DNA from: Pseudobdellovibrionaceae bacterium
GTDB taxonomy: Bacteria > Bdellovibrionota > UBA1018 > UBA6935
Direction of reading: 5' to 3'
NCBI GenBank assembly: GCA_002722705.1
Contig: PBMP01000033.1
Location: 1-59,350 of the forward strand
Length of the DNA stretch: 59,350 nt
A program made the translations under genes and the position numbers. The notes beneath the pieces are model-generated. The model searched no databases, was not told where the DNA came from, and worked only from the letters and a program-made list of their open reading frames with translations. Shown here one piece after another: positions 28,110 to 36,801 of the stretch; within the stretch, counting starts at the first letter, position 1, and each line of letters begins with the position of its first letter.

Positions 28110-28625
28110 ATGACTTTGTTTTCCAAGAATACATACAATAAAATTATACAAAAAAAGGCGATAGACACTGTTTATCGCCTTTTTTTGTTTTTTCAGTTTT
28201 TAGTACTCTGCGCGTGTGCAATTACTGAAATGAGGCCCACACTCGACATGGCCAAAACAACAGCAGCGATCAAAGCAGCAAAAGAAGTTCATGCGGAAGA
28301 AAACGCTCCCGAATTCTACCGAGAAGCTACCGAAACTTTTTTAAAATCAAAGCATGAATATCGACTGAAAAACTTCAAAAAATCAAAAGAACTTGCAATC
28401 AAAGCTCGACACTTTGCAGAACAAGCGGAGTATGTTTCGATGCAAAAAGGCGGGGTGCGTAAATCACTTCAACTTGTAGATCCACTTGCAGAGCCTCAAT
28501 CATCAGAAAATACAGAAGATGATTATGAGATTGAAACTGCAGGAGAACCTCAGTTTATCGAAGACGTGGCCCCCCCAGAAAAAACGAAACCTGAACCTTC
28601 AAAAGAATCTCCCCCAACCCCCTAA
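28110..28625 (+). CDS. DUF4398-like small envelope lipoprotein
   Basis: About 171 residues from ATG 28110. The N-terminal hydrophobic stretch (YRLFLFFQFLVLCAC) ends in LCAC, a possible lipobox. The core (about 42-115) has the helical repeat style of DUF4398 proteins: AAIKAAKEVHAEENAPEFYREATETF and FKKSKELAIKARHFAEQAEY. The tail is Pro/Glu-rich and probably disordered. The start is uncertain, because a terminator-like hairpin (28151-28186) lies within this coding region. ATG 28230 would bypass it but lose the signal peptide. Placed between pal and ybgF, it is probably a periplasmic envelope-stability protein. Confidence 0.65.
   Translation: MTLFSKNTYNKIIQKKAIDTVYRLFLFFQFLVLCACAITEMRPTLDMAKTTAAIKAAKEVHAEENAPEFYREATETFLKSKHEYRLKNFKKSKELAIKARHFAEQAEYVSMQKGGVRKSLQLVDPLAEPQSSENTEDDYEIETAGEPQFIEDVAPPEKTKPEPSKESPPTP
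28151..28186 (+). terminator. terminator-like hairpin inside the signal-peptide codons after pal
   Basis: AAAAAAGGCGATA (28151-28163) pairs with TATCGCCTTTTTT (28173-28185) around a nine-base loop and ends in T-rich sequence. It would terminate pal transcripts about 60 bases after the pal stop, yet it lies within the open frame of the next lipoprotein. Confidence 0.75.
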
Positions 28626-28671
28626 AGGATTCTCTCTTGCTCAAATCGGTCTCATTTGCCATCATAACGGC

Positions 28672-29388
28672 ATGCGATACGTATTTTACTCATTGGCAGG
28701 ATTATTTTTTATCGGTCTAACACAAACAGGATGCTTAAAAACAAGAGCTCAACTTCGAGAAGAAGAAAGCACCATGGCTCCTGTTGGAGTCAGAGAGGTT
28801 GATACAGAATCATCAGACCTCGTCGCTGAACTAAAGACTGAAATCATTCGACTCAATGGAAGAATTTCAGAACTAGAATCTCAAATGACAGAATCTGGTA
28901 AACAAAACGTCGAAAACTTAGTGGAACAACTTGAGAAAAGAATTATTGAGCTCGAACAAAGCCAAATGGTGATGCTTTCTGCAATTAAGAAAGTAGAACA
29001 TAAAATTCCGCCACCAAATGCAAAAAATGTTTTTATTACAGCTAAAAATCAATATCGTGCTAAAAAGTATCCGGACGCGATTAAAAACTTTACCCTTTAT
29101 TTAAAATCAGGCGATCAAAACCATATTCAGGAAACGACATTCTTAAGAGCCGAATCCTACTATGCTGAAAAAGAATATCAAAAAGCAATTATTGATTATT
29201 CTAAATTTCCAGAAAAATATCAAAAATCAAAAAAACTTCCTAAAGTTTTATACAAAATAGGCCTTTCTTTTGAAGGATTAGGAAAAAAATCAGATGCAAA
29301 ACTTTTTTATGATGAATTAGTTCGTAAGTTTCCAAAAAGTGCGGAAGCTAAAAAAGCAAAATCAAAATTAAAAACTAAAAAACTTTAA
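28672..29388 (+). CDS. ybgF: YbgF/CpoB-like lipoprotein with coiled coil and TPR repeats
   Basis: A 238-residue Tol-Pal-associated protein. ATG 28672 begins a lipoprotein signal peptide with lipobox QTGC (MRYVFYSLAGLFFIGLTQTGC). Next comes a coiled coil (about residues 45-100: LVAELKTEIIRLNGRISELESQ, VENLVEQLEKRIIELEQS), as in YbgF trimers. Then two or three TPR-like units (NAKNVFITAKNQYRAKKYPDAI, TFLRAESYYAEKEYQKAI, VLYKIGLSFEGLGKKSDAKLFYDELV). CpoB coordinates outer-membrane constriction with septal peptidoglycan synthesis in enterobacteria, where it is soluble; here it appears lipid-anchored. It lies 46 bases after the DUF4398-like gene. Confidence 0.85.
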   Translation: MRYVFYSLAGLFFIGLTQTGCLKTRAQLREEESTMAPVGVREVDTESSDLVAELKTEIIRLNGRISELESQMTESGKQNVENLVEQLEKRIIELEQSQMVMLSAIKKVEHKIPPPNAKNVFITAKNQYRAKKYPDAIKNFTLYLKSGDQNHIQETTFLRAESYYAEKEYQKAIIDYSKFPEKYQKSKKLPKVLYKIGLSFEGLGKKSDAKLFYDELVRKFPKSAEAKKAKSKLKTKKL

Positions 29389-29405
29389 AATCGAATTGGT
29401 CACGG

Positions 29406-30944
29406 ATGTCCAAAATTTCAATCTTTCTTTTTCTTATTCTATCAACAAAACCAGCGAATGCTGTGACATTGGTTTTCTCAAATGATGTTTATGGAGAATT
29501 GGAGACTTGTGGTTGCCGTTCAAACCCTATGGGAGGATTAGTTCGTAAACAGAACTACCTCCTTTCACTCAAAGATGATCTTTTACAACTAGATGCTGGA
29601 AATCTATTATTCTCAAGCTTAGATCCACCAGAGAGCTTGAAAACACAACAAATAGAGCAAGCAAAAACGCTCTTAAAAGCTCATGACCTCATGAAACATG
29701 ATGCAGCAGTTCCTGGAACAAAAGATTTTGCTTTTGGTGTAAAAACTTTTTTTGATTTAGTTAAAAAAAGTAAAATCCAATATCTCGCCGCCAATCTCAC
29801 GTATAAAAACAAACACGTTTTCCCCCCCTATAAAATTTTTAAAAAGAAAAATAAAGATGGGAAAACAATAAAAATAGGAGTCTTCGGACTTCTTCACCCT
29901 CAACTTCCCTGGCCAAAATCGATCCATATAAAAGCTCCAATCGAATCTGCAAAAAAAATAATCTCTGAACTAAAAAAACAAAATGTTGATCTTATTATTG
30001 CCCTCACTCATCAAGGTCTTGAAAACGACAAAAAGCTCGCACAAAACACAGATGGGATAGACTTCATTGTGGGCGGAGGAAGTGAAGCATTTCTTCAAAC
30101 TCCTTTAAAAATAAAAAAAACATTCATTCTTCAATCTTCTTTTAGAAATCAATACATTGGCGTAATTCCTCATTTAGAAACAAAAAAAATCCCAGAATCT
30201 CATCTAGAGCCACTTGAAGAAAAGTGGGATGATCCTCCTGGAAAATTTTCAGAAATTCACAAATTAATTGATAAATTTAAAAAAAACCTAAAAAAACTTT
30301 CAGTAATTAAAATTACAAAAAAAACAAATGGAACAAAAGAATACGGTACCTTTCCTCAATGTGTAGGCTGCCATCAAGTCCAATTTGATTTTTGGAGAAA
30401 GACAAACCACGCAAACGCATTAAAAGTACTCTATGATTCCAAACAATTGTACCAAAGAGAATGTATGAACTGTCACAGCCTCGGCAAAAGCTTAACTGCC
30501 CCCCTTCAATCATATGAAACTCTTGCAATCAGAAGTTATCAAAAAGAAAAAAAATCAAAATATGGTTTAAAAAAATATTCCTTAATTGAAGAAAAAATAT
30601 CTCCTGAAGAAATCACCCCATTTCTCAATAAAATTCACTCAGCTGACGAGAAAAAAACTATGTTTTTCAGAAAAAAAGATCCGTCCTATCTCAAAGGAAC
30701 TCCGTCACAAACGATTCACCCATTTAAGAAAATTTGGGGGTCTGTACAGTGTGAACACTGCCATCAAACACAACAAAACCACCCATTTTCTGAAAATCCT
30801 CAAGGTTCTCAAAGGATTACAGAAAAAACCTGTTTAAAATGCCATAATTATGAGCGTTCAAACGAATGGTTTACCTCAGATAAAAAACTCGATAAGAAAC
30901 TATTTAAAATAAAACTAAAAATGATTTCTTGCCCAAGAGAATAA
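29406..30944 (+). CDS. exported 5'-nucleotidase-like (degenerate) tetrahaem cytochrome c
   Basis: A 512-residue exported protein (signal peptide MSKISIFLFLILSTKPANA). Residues 20-260 follow the UshA/5'-nucleotidase metallophosphatase fold (LVFSNDVYGELETCGC, LLQLDAGN, IIALTHQGLENDKKLAQ, FIVGGG). However, the metal-binding GNHE and GHSH motifs read GTKD and GGSE, so catalysis is doubtful. The C-terminal part has four CxxCH haem sites: CVGCH (319-323), CMNCH (353-357), CEHCH and CLKCH. ELETCGC is notable and may be a family motif. It is probably a periplasmic electron carrier. It follows ybgF by 17 bases and precedes tsaD by 12, so it sits in a long operon. Confidence 0.85.
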   Translation: MSKISIFLFLILSTKPANAVTLVFSNDVYGELETCGCRSNPMGGLVRKQNYLLSLKDDLLQLDAGNLLFSSLDPPESLKTQQIEQAKTLLKAHDLMKHDAAVPGTKDFAFGVKTFFDLVKKSKIQYLAANLTYKNKHVFPPYKIFKKKNKDGKTIKIGVFGLLHPQLPWPKSIHIKAPIESAKKIISELKKQNVDLIIALTHQGLENDKKLAQNTDGIDFIVGGGSEAFLQTPLKIKKTFILQSSFRNQYIGVIPHLETKKIPESHLEPLEEKWDDPPGKFSEIHKLIDKFKKNLKKLSVIKITKKTNGTKEYGTFPQCVGCHQVQFDFWRKTNHANALKVLYDSKQLYQRECMNCHSLGKSLTAPLQSYETLAIRSYQKEKKSKYGLKKYSLIEEKISPEEITPFLNKIHSADEKKTMFFRKKDPSYLKGTPSQTIHPFKKIWGSVQCEHCHQTQQNHPFSENPQGSQRITEKTCLKCHNYERSNEWFTSDKKLDKKLFKIKLKMISCPRE

Positions 30945-30956
30945 AAGGAACATTTA

Positions 30957-32024
30957 ATGACCAGTCCAATCATCGCTTTAGGAATAGAGTCCTCATGTGA
31001 CGAATGCAGTATTTCTGTTGTTGAAGCTCATTCAAATAACATTGAGTCTTTAAAAGTATTAAGTACTGCAACATATTCTCAAATAAAAATCCATGAACCT
31101 TATGGTGGTGTCGTTCCCGAAATCGCCTCAAGAAACCATCTTGAAACCCTACACCCAATGCTCAACAAAGCAATGAATGAAGCAAAAATTCAATACTCAG
31201 ACATTGACGTTATTGCAACAACTAACCGTCCAGGCTTAGTCGGATCACTTTTAGTTGGAGTCACTGCGGGAAAATCTCTGGCATATGCACTGAACAAACC
31301 CCTGATTCCAGTTCATCATCTTGAAGGTCATATTCTCAGTTTATGGCTAGATCAATCTTTCGAACAAAAACCTGAATTTCCAATGTTGATCGCAGTAATT
31401 TCAGGTGGACACACCAATCTTTATCTTTCAACAACTCCTCCACACCAATGGGATGAAAAATTTTTAAAGAATCAACTCATCGGTTCGTCTATCGATGATG
31501 CCGCAGGAGAAGCTTTTGATAAGACAGCAAAGCTTTTGGGTTTTCCTTATCCCGGAGGAATTTGGATTGATCAAACAGCTCAAAATGGTGATCCAAATAA
31601 ATACTCTTTTCCAAGGGCGCTTCCTCAAAAAAATCACCTAAACTATTCATTTAGCGGATTAAAAACAGCTGTTCATCAAACACTTAAAAAAATGAATTCG
31701 GATGAAATAGACCGAGAACTACCTCATTTATGCGCCTCCATTCAAGAGGCCATCATTGAAGCCGTTTGGAAAAAAATGAAACTCGGTTTAGAAAAAAATC
31801 ACTGTAGATCATTAGGAATTGTAGGAGGTGTTGCTGCCAACTCAAGACTCAGGTCTTTACTCGCACAAGAATGTAAAGTACCAATCTATTTTCCAAAAAA
31901 AGAATACTGTACCGACAATGCTGCAATGATCGCTGCTGCCGGACTCAACCGATATTTTCAAGGATATCGACTCAGCAAAGAAGAATCACTCACCCTTAAC
32001 GCTGTGGCTTCACCGGAGTATTAG
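30957..32024 (+). CDS. tsaD: tRNA N6-adenosine threonylcarbamoyltransferase TsaD
   Basis: TsaD (with TsaB and TsaE) transfers threonylcarbamoyl to A37 of ANN-decoding tRNAs. The 355-residue product has the full signature: LGIESSCDECSISVV at the start, the metal-binding HHLEGH (about residues 118-123), AVISGGHTNLYL, SIDDAAGEAFDK, LGFPYPGG, and NSRLR and DNAAMIAAAGL toward the end. This is the usual length. AAAGGAA precedes the ATG. The rsmA ATG begins at the next base after its stop. TsaB, TsaC and TsaE are not in this window. Confidence 0.97.
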   Translation: MTSPIIALGIESSCDECSISVVEAHSNNIESLKVLSTATYSQIKIHEPYGGVVPEIASRNHLETLHPMLNKAMNEAKIQYSDIDVIATTNRPGLVGSLLVGVTAGKSLAYALNKPLIPVHHLEGHILSLWLDQSFEQKPEFPMLIAVISGGHTNLYLSTTPPHQWDEKFLKNQLIGSSIDDAAGEAFDKTAKLLGFPYPGGIWIDQTAQNGDPNKYSFPRALPQKNHLNYSFSGLKTAVHQTLKKMNSDEIDRELPHLCASIQEAIIEAVWKKMKLGLEKNHCRSLGIVGGVAANSRLRSLLAQECKVPIYFPKKEYCTDNAAMIAAAGLNRYFQGYRLSKEESLTLNAVASPEY

Positions 32025-32870
32025 ATGTCTAAAAATTCCTCATACGCACAAAAAAAAAGAAAGGCATTCGGTCAACACTTTTTAATCGATGAATCCATCA
32101 TCCAAAAAATTGTGAAGGAAACCGAGAACCAACTAAAAGAATCCAATGCACTTCATCTCTTGGAAATTGGTCCAGGAGCAGGAGCAATCACGCATCCACT
32201 GATTCATCTTCTAAAAGAACAAAAAAAGAAAATTAAAATGAGTGTCGTTGAAAAAGATGATTTCATTGCAAATAAATGGAAAGAGCAATGGATAGAGACA
32301 GACTCTCCGACTCTCATTCATTCTGATTTTTTAAAACTAGAACCTCAAGAATTTACATTAAACGAAAAAACTATTGCTGTATCAAACCTTCCTTATTCGG
32401 TAGGAACTGCAATTGTTCAAAAACTTATAGATACGCCTTGGATTCATTCGATGGTTTTGATGTTCCAAAAAGAAGTCTGTCAAAGAATCTATGCTCGCCC
32501 CGGAACAAAACATCGTGGGAGCTTAAGTCTTTTTATTCAAAACGAATGGGATGCAACTCCACTCATTTCTGTTCCCCCTCGAGCATTCAAACCTCCTCCA
32601 AAGGTAGACTCTGAGGTGATTTTACTTACGCGACGAGGGATTCCTCATATTCCAATCGTCACTCAATCAGAAGCCTATCAGAAAGAATGGGAAGGACTTC
32701 TTAAGTCTAGTTTTCAGTTCAAACGAAAGACTCTAAAAAATAATTTAAATAAACACCACAAATGGAAGCAAGCTTTTGAAAATTCAGGGCTTTCTGATCA
32801 ATGTCGAGCTGAACAACTCACCTGGGAAGACTGGTCAAAGTTAGTGAGTCATGGCATGACCAGTGAGTGA
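32025..32870 (+). CDS. rsmA: 16S rRNA (A1518/A1519-N6)-dimethyltransferase RsmA/KsgA
   Basis: RsmA dimethylates two adjacent adenines near the 3' end of 16S rRNA in late 30S assembly. Motifs seen: GQHFLIDESIIQKIV (about residues 15-29), the SAM-binding LEIGPGAGAITHPL (about 47-60), NLPYSVGTAIVQKL with the catalytic N-L-P-Y, and PPPKVDSEVILL. Length 281 is normal. It is tightly packed: its ATG starts directly after tsaD's stop, and its TGA overlaps the next gene's GTG (GTGA at 32867). The translation machinery and envelope genes here form one dense operon. Confidence 0.97.
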   Translation: MSKNSSYAQKKRKAFGQHFLIDESIIQKIVKETENQLKESNALHLLEIGPGAGAITHPLIHLLKEQKKKIKMSVVEKDDFIANKWKEQWIETDSPTLIHSDFLKLEPQEFTLNEKTIAVSNLPYSVGTAIVQKLIDTPWIHSMVLMFQKEVCQRIYARPGTKHRGSLSLFIQNEWDATPLISVPPRAFKPPPKVDSEVILLTRRGIPHIPIVTQSEAYQKEWEGLLKSSFQFKRKTLKNNLNKHHKWKQAFENSGLSDQCRAEQLTWEDWSKLVSHGMTSE

Positions 32871-34255
32871 TTCGGCTTCTTCTTTTTTTTATCATTGGAA
32901 TTCAGTCCAGTTTAGCAAGCATTGGAAATAGTGTTGGCTTTGGATCTCGGATGACTGCCCTTGGAGGCTCCCATGCTTCAGGTGGTGCGGATGGATTTGC
33001 AGCATACGCTAATCCTGCTCTACTCAGCCAAGAAAAAAAAAATAAGTGGAAACTCAGTTATGGTTGGATCTATCTTTATCCATTATTTAAAGACATTTCT
33101 TCTGTAGTCACAGAAAACGGATATGCTTCTGACAAAAACACTCCAGTCAGCAGTGATGTGGACACTCACTATTCTCCTACCTTCGGACAGGTCATCGGTT
33201 TAGTTGGAAGCCCTTTACCTCATCTGAGAAACCTAAGTTTCGGTTTGACTCTTTATGCTCCTTGGACACAAATCTTAAGCATCGACAGCGGGGAAACGTA
33301 TCTCCCTGAGTATGTCCTCGACCGAGCATCTACTCAAAGACCTGAGGTCTATTTTGCAGTTTCTCTTAAGATCCTGAGAGGATTTCATTTTGGGGCAGGA
33401 GCATATTTAGGATATGGCCTCACTTCAAAAGCAACGGTTTTTCTGAATGATACAACAGGAGAACCGAGCTCCATGCGTTTTTCCTCAAGCGCTGTCCCAA
33501 AACTCTCTCCTTATGCAGGAATCCTCTTTGAATCTTCTCAAAGAAAGGATCAATGGGGAAAATGGAATCTTGGAGCTGTTTTTAGGGCTCCTTTATCTTC
33601 AAATAGTAAAATAGACCTCAGTTCAACAGCGAAAGTAGCAGGAGGCCCACTTGGGTTAGATTTTCAATTCCAGGCGCAGTCAGCCCTTTACTACGACCCC
33701 ATGAAAATAGAGGTTGGTGGAAACTTTTACCTCTCTGAAGTCCTTCAGGTTTTTCTCCAAGTTGAATATCAATTTTGGAGTCAATTTGAATCCCCCACGC
33801 TCAATTTAACAGATACGGCAATTTCAGACTGTCAAGCAGGAGGATGTCCTTTTGAATTTTCAGGATCCATTCTTCCGTCCCTTCCTGTAAGAAACATTTG
33901 GGTCCCTAAAGTAGGATGGGAATGGAGAACCACAGATCATTGGACTCTCAGAGCAGGGTATAGTTATCGTCCAAGTATTTTTAAGAGCTTACCCTTGGAA
34001 GCAGGAAATTTTCTTGATCCCGATCGACACAACGGACTCATCGGAGCTGGTTGGAAAAGTAAAGGTTTTTTAGGATATGCACTTCCTTGGAGCTTAGATT
34101 TTCATTTGTCAGCACAAGCCCTTGTCACTCAAACGATTGTAAAAACAGAAGGAAATGAATCAGGTGATCTTTCTGATCAAAAAATAGGAGCACCAGGATT
34201 TCAAGCGGGGGGATGGATTTTAGGAGGAGGGGTGTCCCTTTCGCTAGAATTTTAG
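32867..34255 (+). CDS. FadL/OmpP1-family outer-membrane transport protein
   Basis: A 462-residue outer-membrane beta barrel. It starts at GTG 32867, overlapping rsmA's stop, with a signal peptide (MIRLLLFFIIGIQSSLA). Directly after cleavage comes the FadL N-terminal pattern: SIGNSVGFGSRMTALGGSHAS, then DGFAAYANPALLS, where an NPA motif recurs in this family. The rest alternates amphipathic strands and polar loops and ends in a terminal Phe (GGVSLSLEF), the C-terminal signature for barrel assembly. It likely moves hydrophobic molecules such as fatty acids across the outer membrane. The acyl-CoA ligase two genes downstream supports a fatty-acid uptake role. Confidence 0.88.
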   Translation: MIRLLLFFIIGIQSSLASIGNSVGFGSRMTALGGSHASGGADGFAAYANPALLSQEKKNKWKLSYGWIYLYPLFKDISSVVTENGYASDKNTPVSSDVDTHYSPTFGQVIGLVGSPLPHLRNLSFGLTLYAPWTQILSIDSGETYLPEYVLDRASTQRPEVYFAVSLKILRGFHFGAGAYLGYGLTSKATVFLNDTTGEPSSMRFSSSAVPKLSPYAGILFESSQRKDQWGKWNLGAVFRAPLSSNSKIDLSSTAKVAGGPLGLDFQFQAQSALYYDPMKIEVGGNFYLSEVLQVFLQVEYQFWSQFESPTLNLTDTAISDCQAGGCPFEFSGSILPSLPVRNIWVPKVGWEWRTTDHWTLRAGYSYRPSIFKSLPLEAGNFLDPDRHNGLIGAGWKSKGFLGYALPWSLDFHLSAQALVTQTIVKTEGNESGDLSDQKIGAPGFQAGGWILGGGVSLSLEF

Positions 34256-34267
34256 TATGTATAAGAA

Positions 34268-34753
34268 ATGCCAAAAGACTCAAGTGGAATTAAAATTATT
34301 GCAAAAAACCCGCTTGCTTACCAGAACTTCATTATTGAAGAAAAACTGGAAGCCGGGATTGCTCTTTTGGGAACTGAAATTAAAAGCTTAAGACAACAGT
34401 CTCCAAATTTAAGAGACAGTTATGTGCACTTTTCAAAAAAAGGAGAACGAATCGAAGCGATTTTAGAGAATGCTCATATTCCTCATTATTCGCATGGAAA
34501 CCTAAACAACCACGATCCAATGAGAAAAAGAAAACTCTTACTTAATAAAAGAGAATTAAATCGCCTCTATGGTGCGCTTACTCAAAAGGGAATGACAATT
34601 GTTCCCACCCAAATCTATTTAAAGAATGGAAGAGCTAAAGTTCAAATCGGTGTGGGAAAAGGAAAAAAACGACACGATAAAAGAGAAACGCTGAAACAAA
34701 AGACTGCGGATATGGAAATGGCAAAAGCGATGAAAAGAAGGGGACGATCTTGA
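34268..34753 (+). CDS. smpB: SsrA-binding protein SmpB
   Basis: SmpB brings tmRNA to stalled ribosomes for trans-translation. The 161-residue product shows IIAKNPLAYQNFIIEEKLEAGIALLGTEIKSLRQ near the N terminus, NLRDSYVHF, AHIPHYSHGNLNNHDPMRKRKLLLNK, KGMTIVPTQIYLKNGRAKVQIGVGKGKK and the basic tail HDKRETLKQKTADMEMAKAMKRR, which folds on the ribosome. It lies 12 bases after the porin gene. Its stop overlaps the TTG of the acyl-CoA ligase gene by four bases. No tmRNA gene was recognised in the window. Confidence 0.97.
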   Translation: MPKDSSGIKIIAKNPLAYQNFIIEEKLEAGIALLGTEIKSLRQQSPNLRDSYVHFSKKGERIEAILENAHIPHYSHGNLNNHDPMRKRKLLLNKRELNRLYGALTQKGMTIVPTQIYLKNGRAKVQIGVGKGKKRHDKRETLKQKTADMEMAKAMKRRGRS

Positions 34754-36573
34754 GACCCCATTGCTCCTATCTTCTTCCACAGACTTTTTTAAATAGAGTT
34801 CAACAAACACCACATGAAATCTGTCTCATTGAATACAAATCATATCAAACGAGATCTATTTCTTGGAAAGAACTCTACGATGAATCTTTTAAAATTGCTC
34901 GAGCACTTCAATGGGTTCACCCTAAAAAAAGAATTGGAATTTTATGTGAACCCAGTCGTTATTGGACATTTTTATCTCTTGGAATTTGGGGAATTAAAAA
35001 AGAAATTATTTCCCTATCAACTTCATTGAGTGATCGTAGACTTCGTACAATTATCAATGAAGCAGAAATAGACATTTTATTTACTGATCAAAATCTCATA
35101 TCAGTACCAAATATTATAGTTATTCAAATCGGATCACCTGAATACCACTCCTTTCTTCACCAAGGCAAACAGAGCAAAAACTTTGATCCAAGTGTATTTC
35201 ATCAAAACCTGATTTCTATTTTACCAGAAGATCCATTTGCAATCTGCTTTACAGCTGGAACCACAGAAAAACCAAAAGGCGTAATTCTTTCTCACGAATC
35301 TCTCGTTAAGCACTATGAAGAAATAGGGAAAGTTTGGATTTCTGAAACTGAAAATATAAAAATAGCGATGAGTTTCGATGATCTGGGTAATATTTTTGGA
35401 ATTCTTCATTCTTTATCTTTTATTGCTTTTCAATGGAAACTAGGAATATCTTCAAAAAAAGACCTCTTTCAATCGACTCAAAAAATTCAACCCTCTATTA
35501 TTTTTGCACCACCTATTATCTTTAATGATTTTTTAAAAAAAATTAAAGAACAGCAATGGTTTAAAAATAGTCCTCACTATTTTCAAAAATTAAAAAAAAA
35601 TGCCATACATAGAATCAAAGACTTCATTGAAAAAGAAGAAAGACCTTTTCTAGAAAATATTTTTCAAAAAATACAATCACAAAGTAACAAACTTCTTTTA
35701 AGATCAATTTTTGGAAAAAACTTCATTTTCGGTATTTCTCATGGAGGATTTTTATCAGAAGAAACTTTACTTTTTTACCTTAGTTTGGGAATTCCAATTA
35801 TTGAAAGCTATGGAATGGCTGAAACGTGTGGCCCCATCACTCTAAGTCGTCCTAGCGAAATTATCCCTGGAACATGTGGAAGACCCCTACCTGATGTTGA
35901 AATTCGACTGAGTGCCCAAGACGAAATTTGGGTGAGAACAAGAAAGATTTTTCAAAAATATACAAATTTAAATCTTAACAAAGAAAGCTCTTTTGAAAAT
36001 GAATGGTACAGAACTGGAGATCTAGGATATCTTGATCCTCAAGGATATCTCCATCTTACTGAACGAAAAGAAAACCTGATTACTTTAAAAAATGGCAAAA
36101 AAATTGCTCCTCAAAAAATTGAAAAAGAACTGACACGAATTCCTCTCATTGAACAAGCCTTTGTCATAGGAAACAATCAACCTTATCTAGGTGCTTTACT
36201 AACAATCAATACAGAAGAACTTAAAATTTTTGCAGAAAACAATCTTCTTTACTATTCGGAAGAAAAAGAACTTTTTCATCATCATCTTTTTATTCAGTGG
36301 CTTCAAAAAAAAATAGATGAATTCAATCAAAGTTATTCTCATTTTGAACACATTCAAAAATTTCAACTTGTTCCAGAAAATTTCAGCGTTGAAAAAAATG
36401 AAATTACTGCAACAGGCAAACTGAAACGAAACGTCATCACAAGACATTATGAAGAAATGATCAAAGCACTTTTTTCAACAGAAGAGAAAAAAGAAGATAT
36501 TTTTTCAGGACAACTTCCAATACATGGAGTTCAGTCTCATGAAAAAAAAGAGCCTTACTCACATACCCATTAA
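34750..36573 (+). CDS. long-chain acyl-CoA synthetase (AMP-forming)
   Basis: A 607-residue adenylate-forming enzyme that activates fatty acids with ATP and CoA. Motifs: the phosphate-binding loop CFTAGTTEKPKGVILSH (about residues 162-178), ESYGMAETCGP (A5), YRTGDLGYLDPQG (A7/A8), and LTERKENLITLKNGKKIAPQKIE, with the C-terminal catalytic lysine in GKLKRN. Length and motifs fit long-chain ligases such as FadD15 rather than short-chain enzymes. TTG 34750 is preceded by AAGGGG and overlaps the smpB stop, so it is co-transcribed. Together with the FadL-like porin it suggests uptake and activation of exogenous fatty acids. A weak 7-bp inverted repeat follows (36574-36601). Confidence 0.9.
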   Translation: MRPHCSYLLPQTFLNRVQQTPHEICLIEYKSYQTRSISWKELYDESFKIARALQWVHPKKRIGILCEPSRYWTFLSLGIWGIKKEIISLSTSLSDRRLRTIINEAEIDILFTDQNLISVPNIIVIQIGSPEYHSFLHQGKQSKNFDPSVFHQNLISILPEDPFAICFTAGTTEKPKGVILSHESLVKHYEEIGKVWISETENIKIAMSFDDLGNIFGILHSLSFIAFQWKLGISSKKDLFQSTQKIQPSIIFAPPIIFNDFLKKIKEQQWFKNSPHYFQKLKKNAIHRIKDFIEKEERPFLENIFQKIQSQSNKLLLRSIFGKNFIFGISHGGFLSEETLLFYLSLGIPIIESYGMAETCGPITLSRPSEIIPGTCGRPLPDVEIRLSAQDEIWVRTRKIFQKYTNLNLNKESSFENEWYRTGDLGYLDPQGYLHLTERKENLITLKNGKKIAPQKIEKELTRIPLIEQAFVIGNNQPYLGALLTINTEELKIFAENNLLYYSEEKELFHHHLFIQWLQKKIDEFNQSYSHFEHIQKFQLVPENFSVEKNEITATGKLKRNVITRHYEEMIKALFSTEEKKEDIFSGQLPIHGVQSHEKKEPYSHTH

Positions 36574-36736
36574 AGTCGTTAGTCCATTCTCGCAAACGAC
36601 TATTTAAGGACCAAATGCTCACTGCACTTCTGCTTTCATAAGACTTTCCTTTTTTAAATCAAGGAATTATAAGCAAAACTGCTTTTCTATCCGAAAGAAA
36701 ACTAGTATTTAACTTTTTTAATCAACTAATCTCATC

Positions 36737-36766
36737 TTGACGAATAAGCCCCTATTGATGTACTAG
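36737..36766 (+). promoter_or_regulatory. weak candidate promoter of rpoZ
   Basis: TTGACG at 36737-36742 is followed, 17-18 bases later, by GTACTAG (36760-36766). The -35 match is good and the -10 is poor. It lies about 35 bases before the rpoZ ATG in the gap after the acyl-CoA ligase gene. Confidence 0.3.
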
Positions 36767-36801
36767 TGGAGTCTTCATTTCATAAATTAAGGAGAAATTT
36801 C

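Noticed and set aside
28486..28671. Extension of the YbgF-like protein upstream of ATG 28672
   Set aside because: It overlaps the DUF4398-like gene out of frame and would hide the lipoprotein signal peptide.
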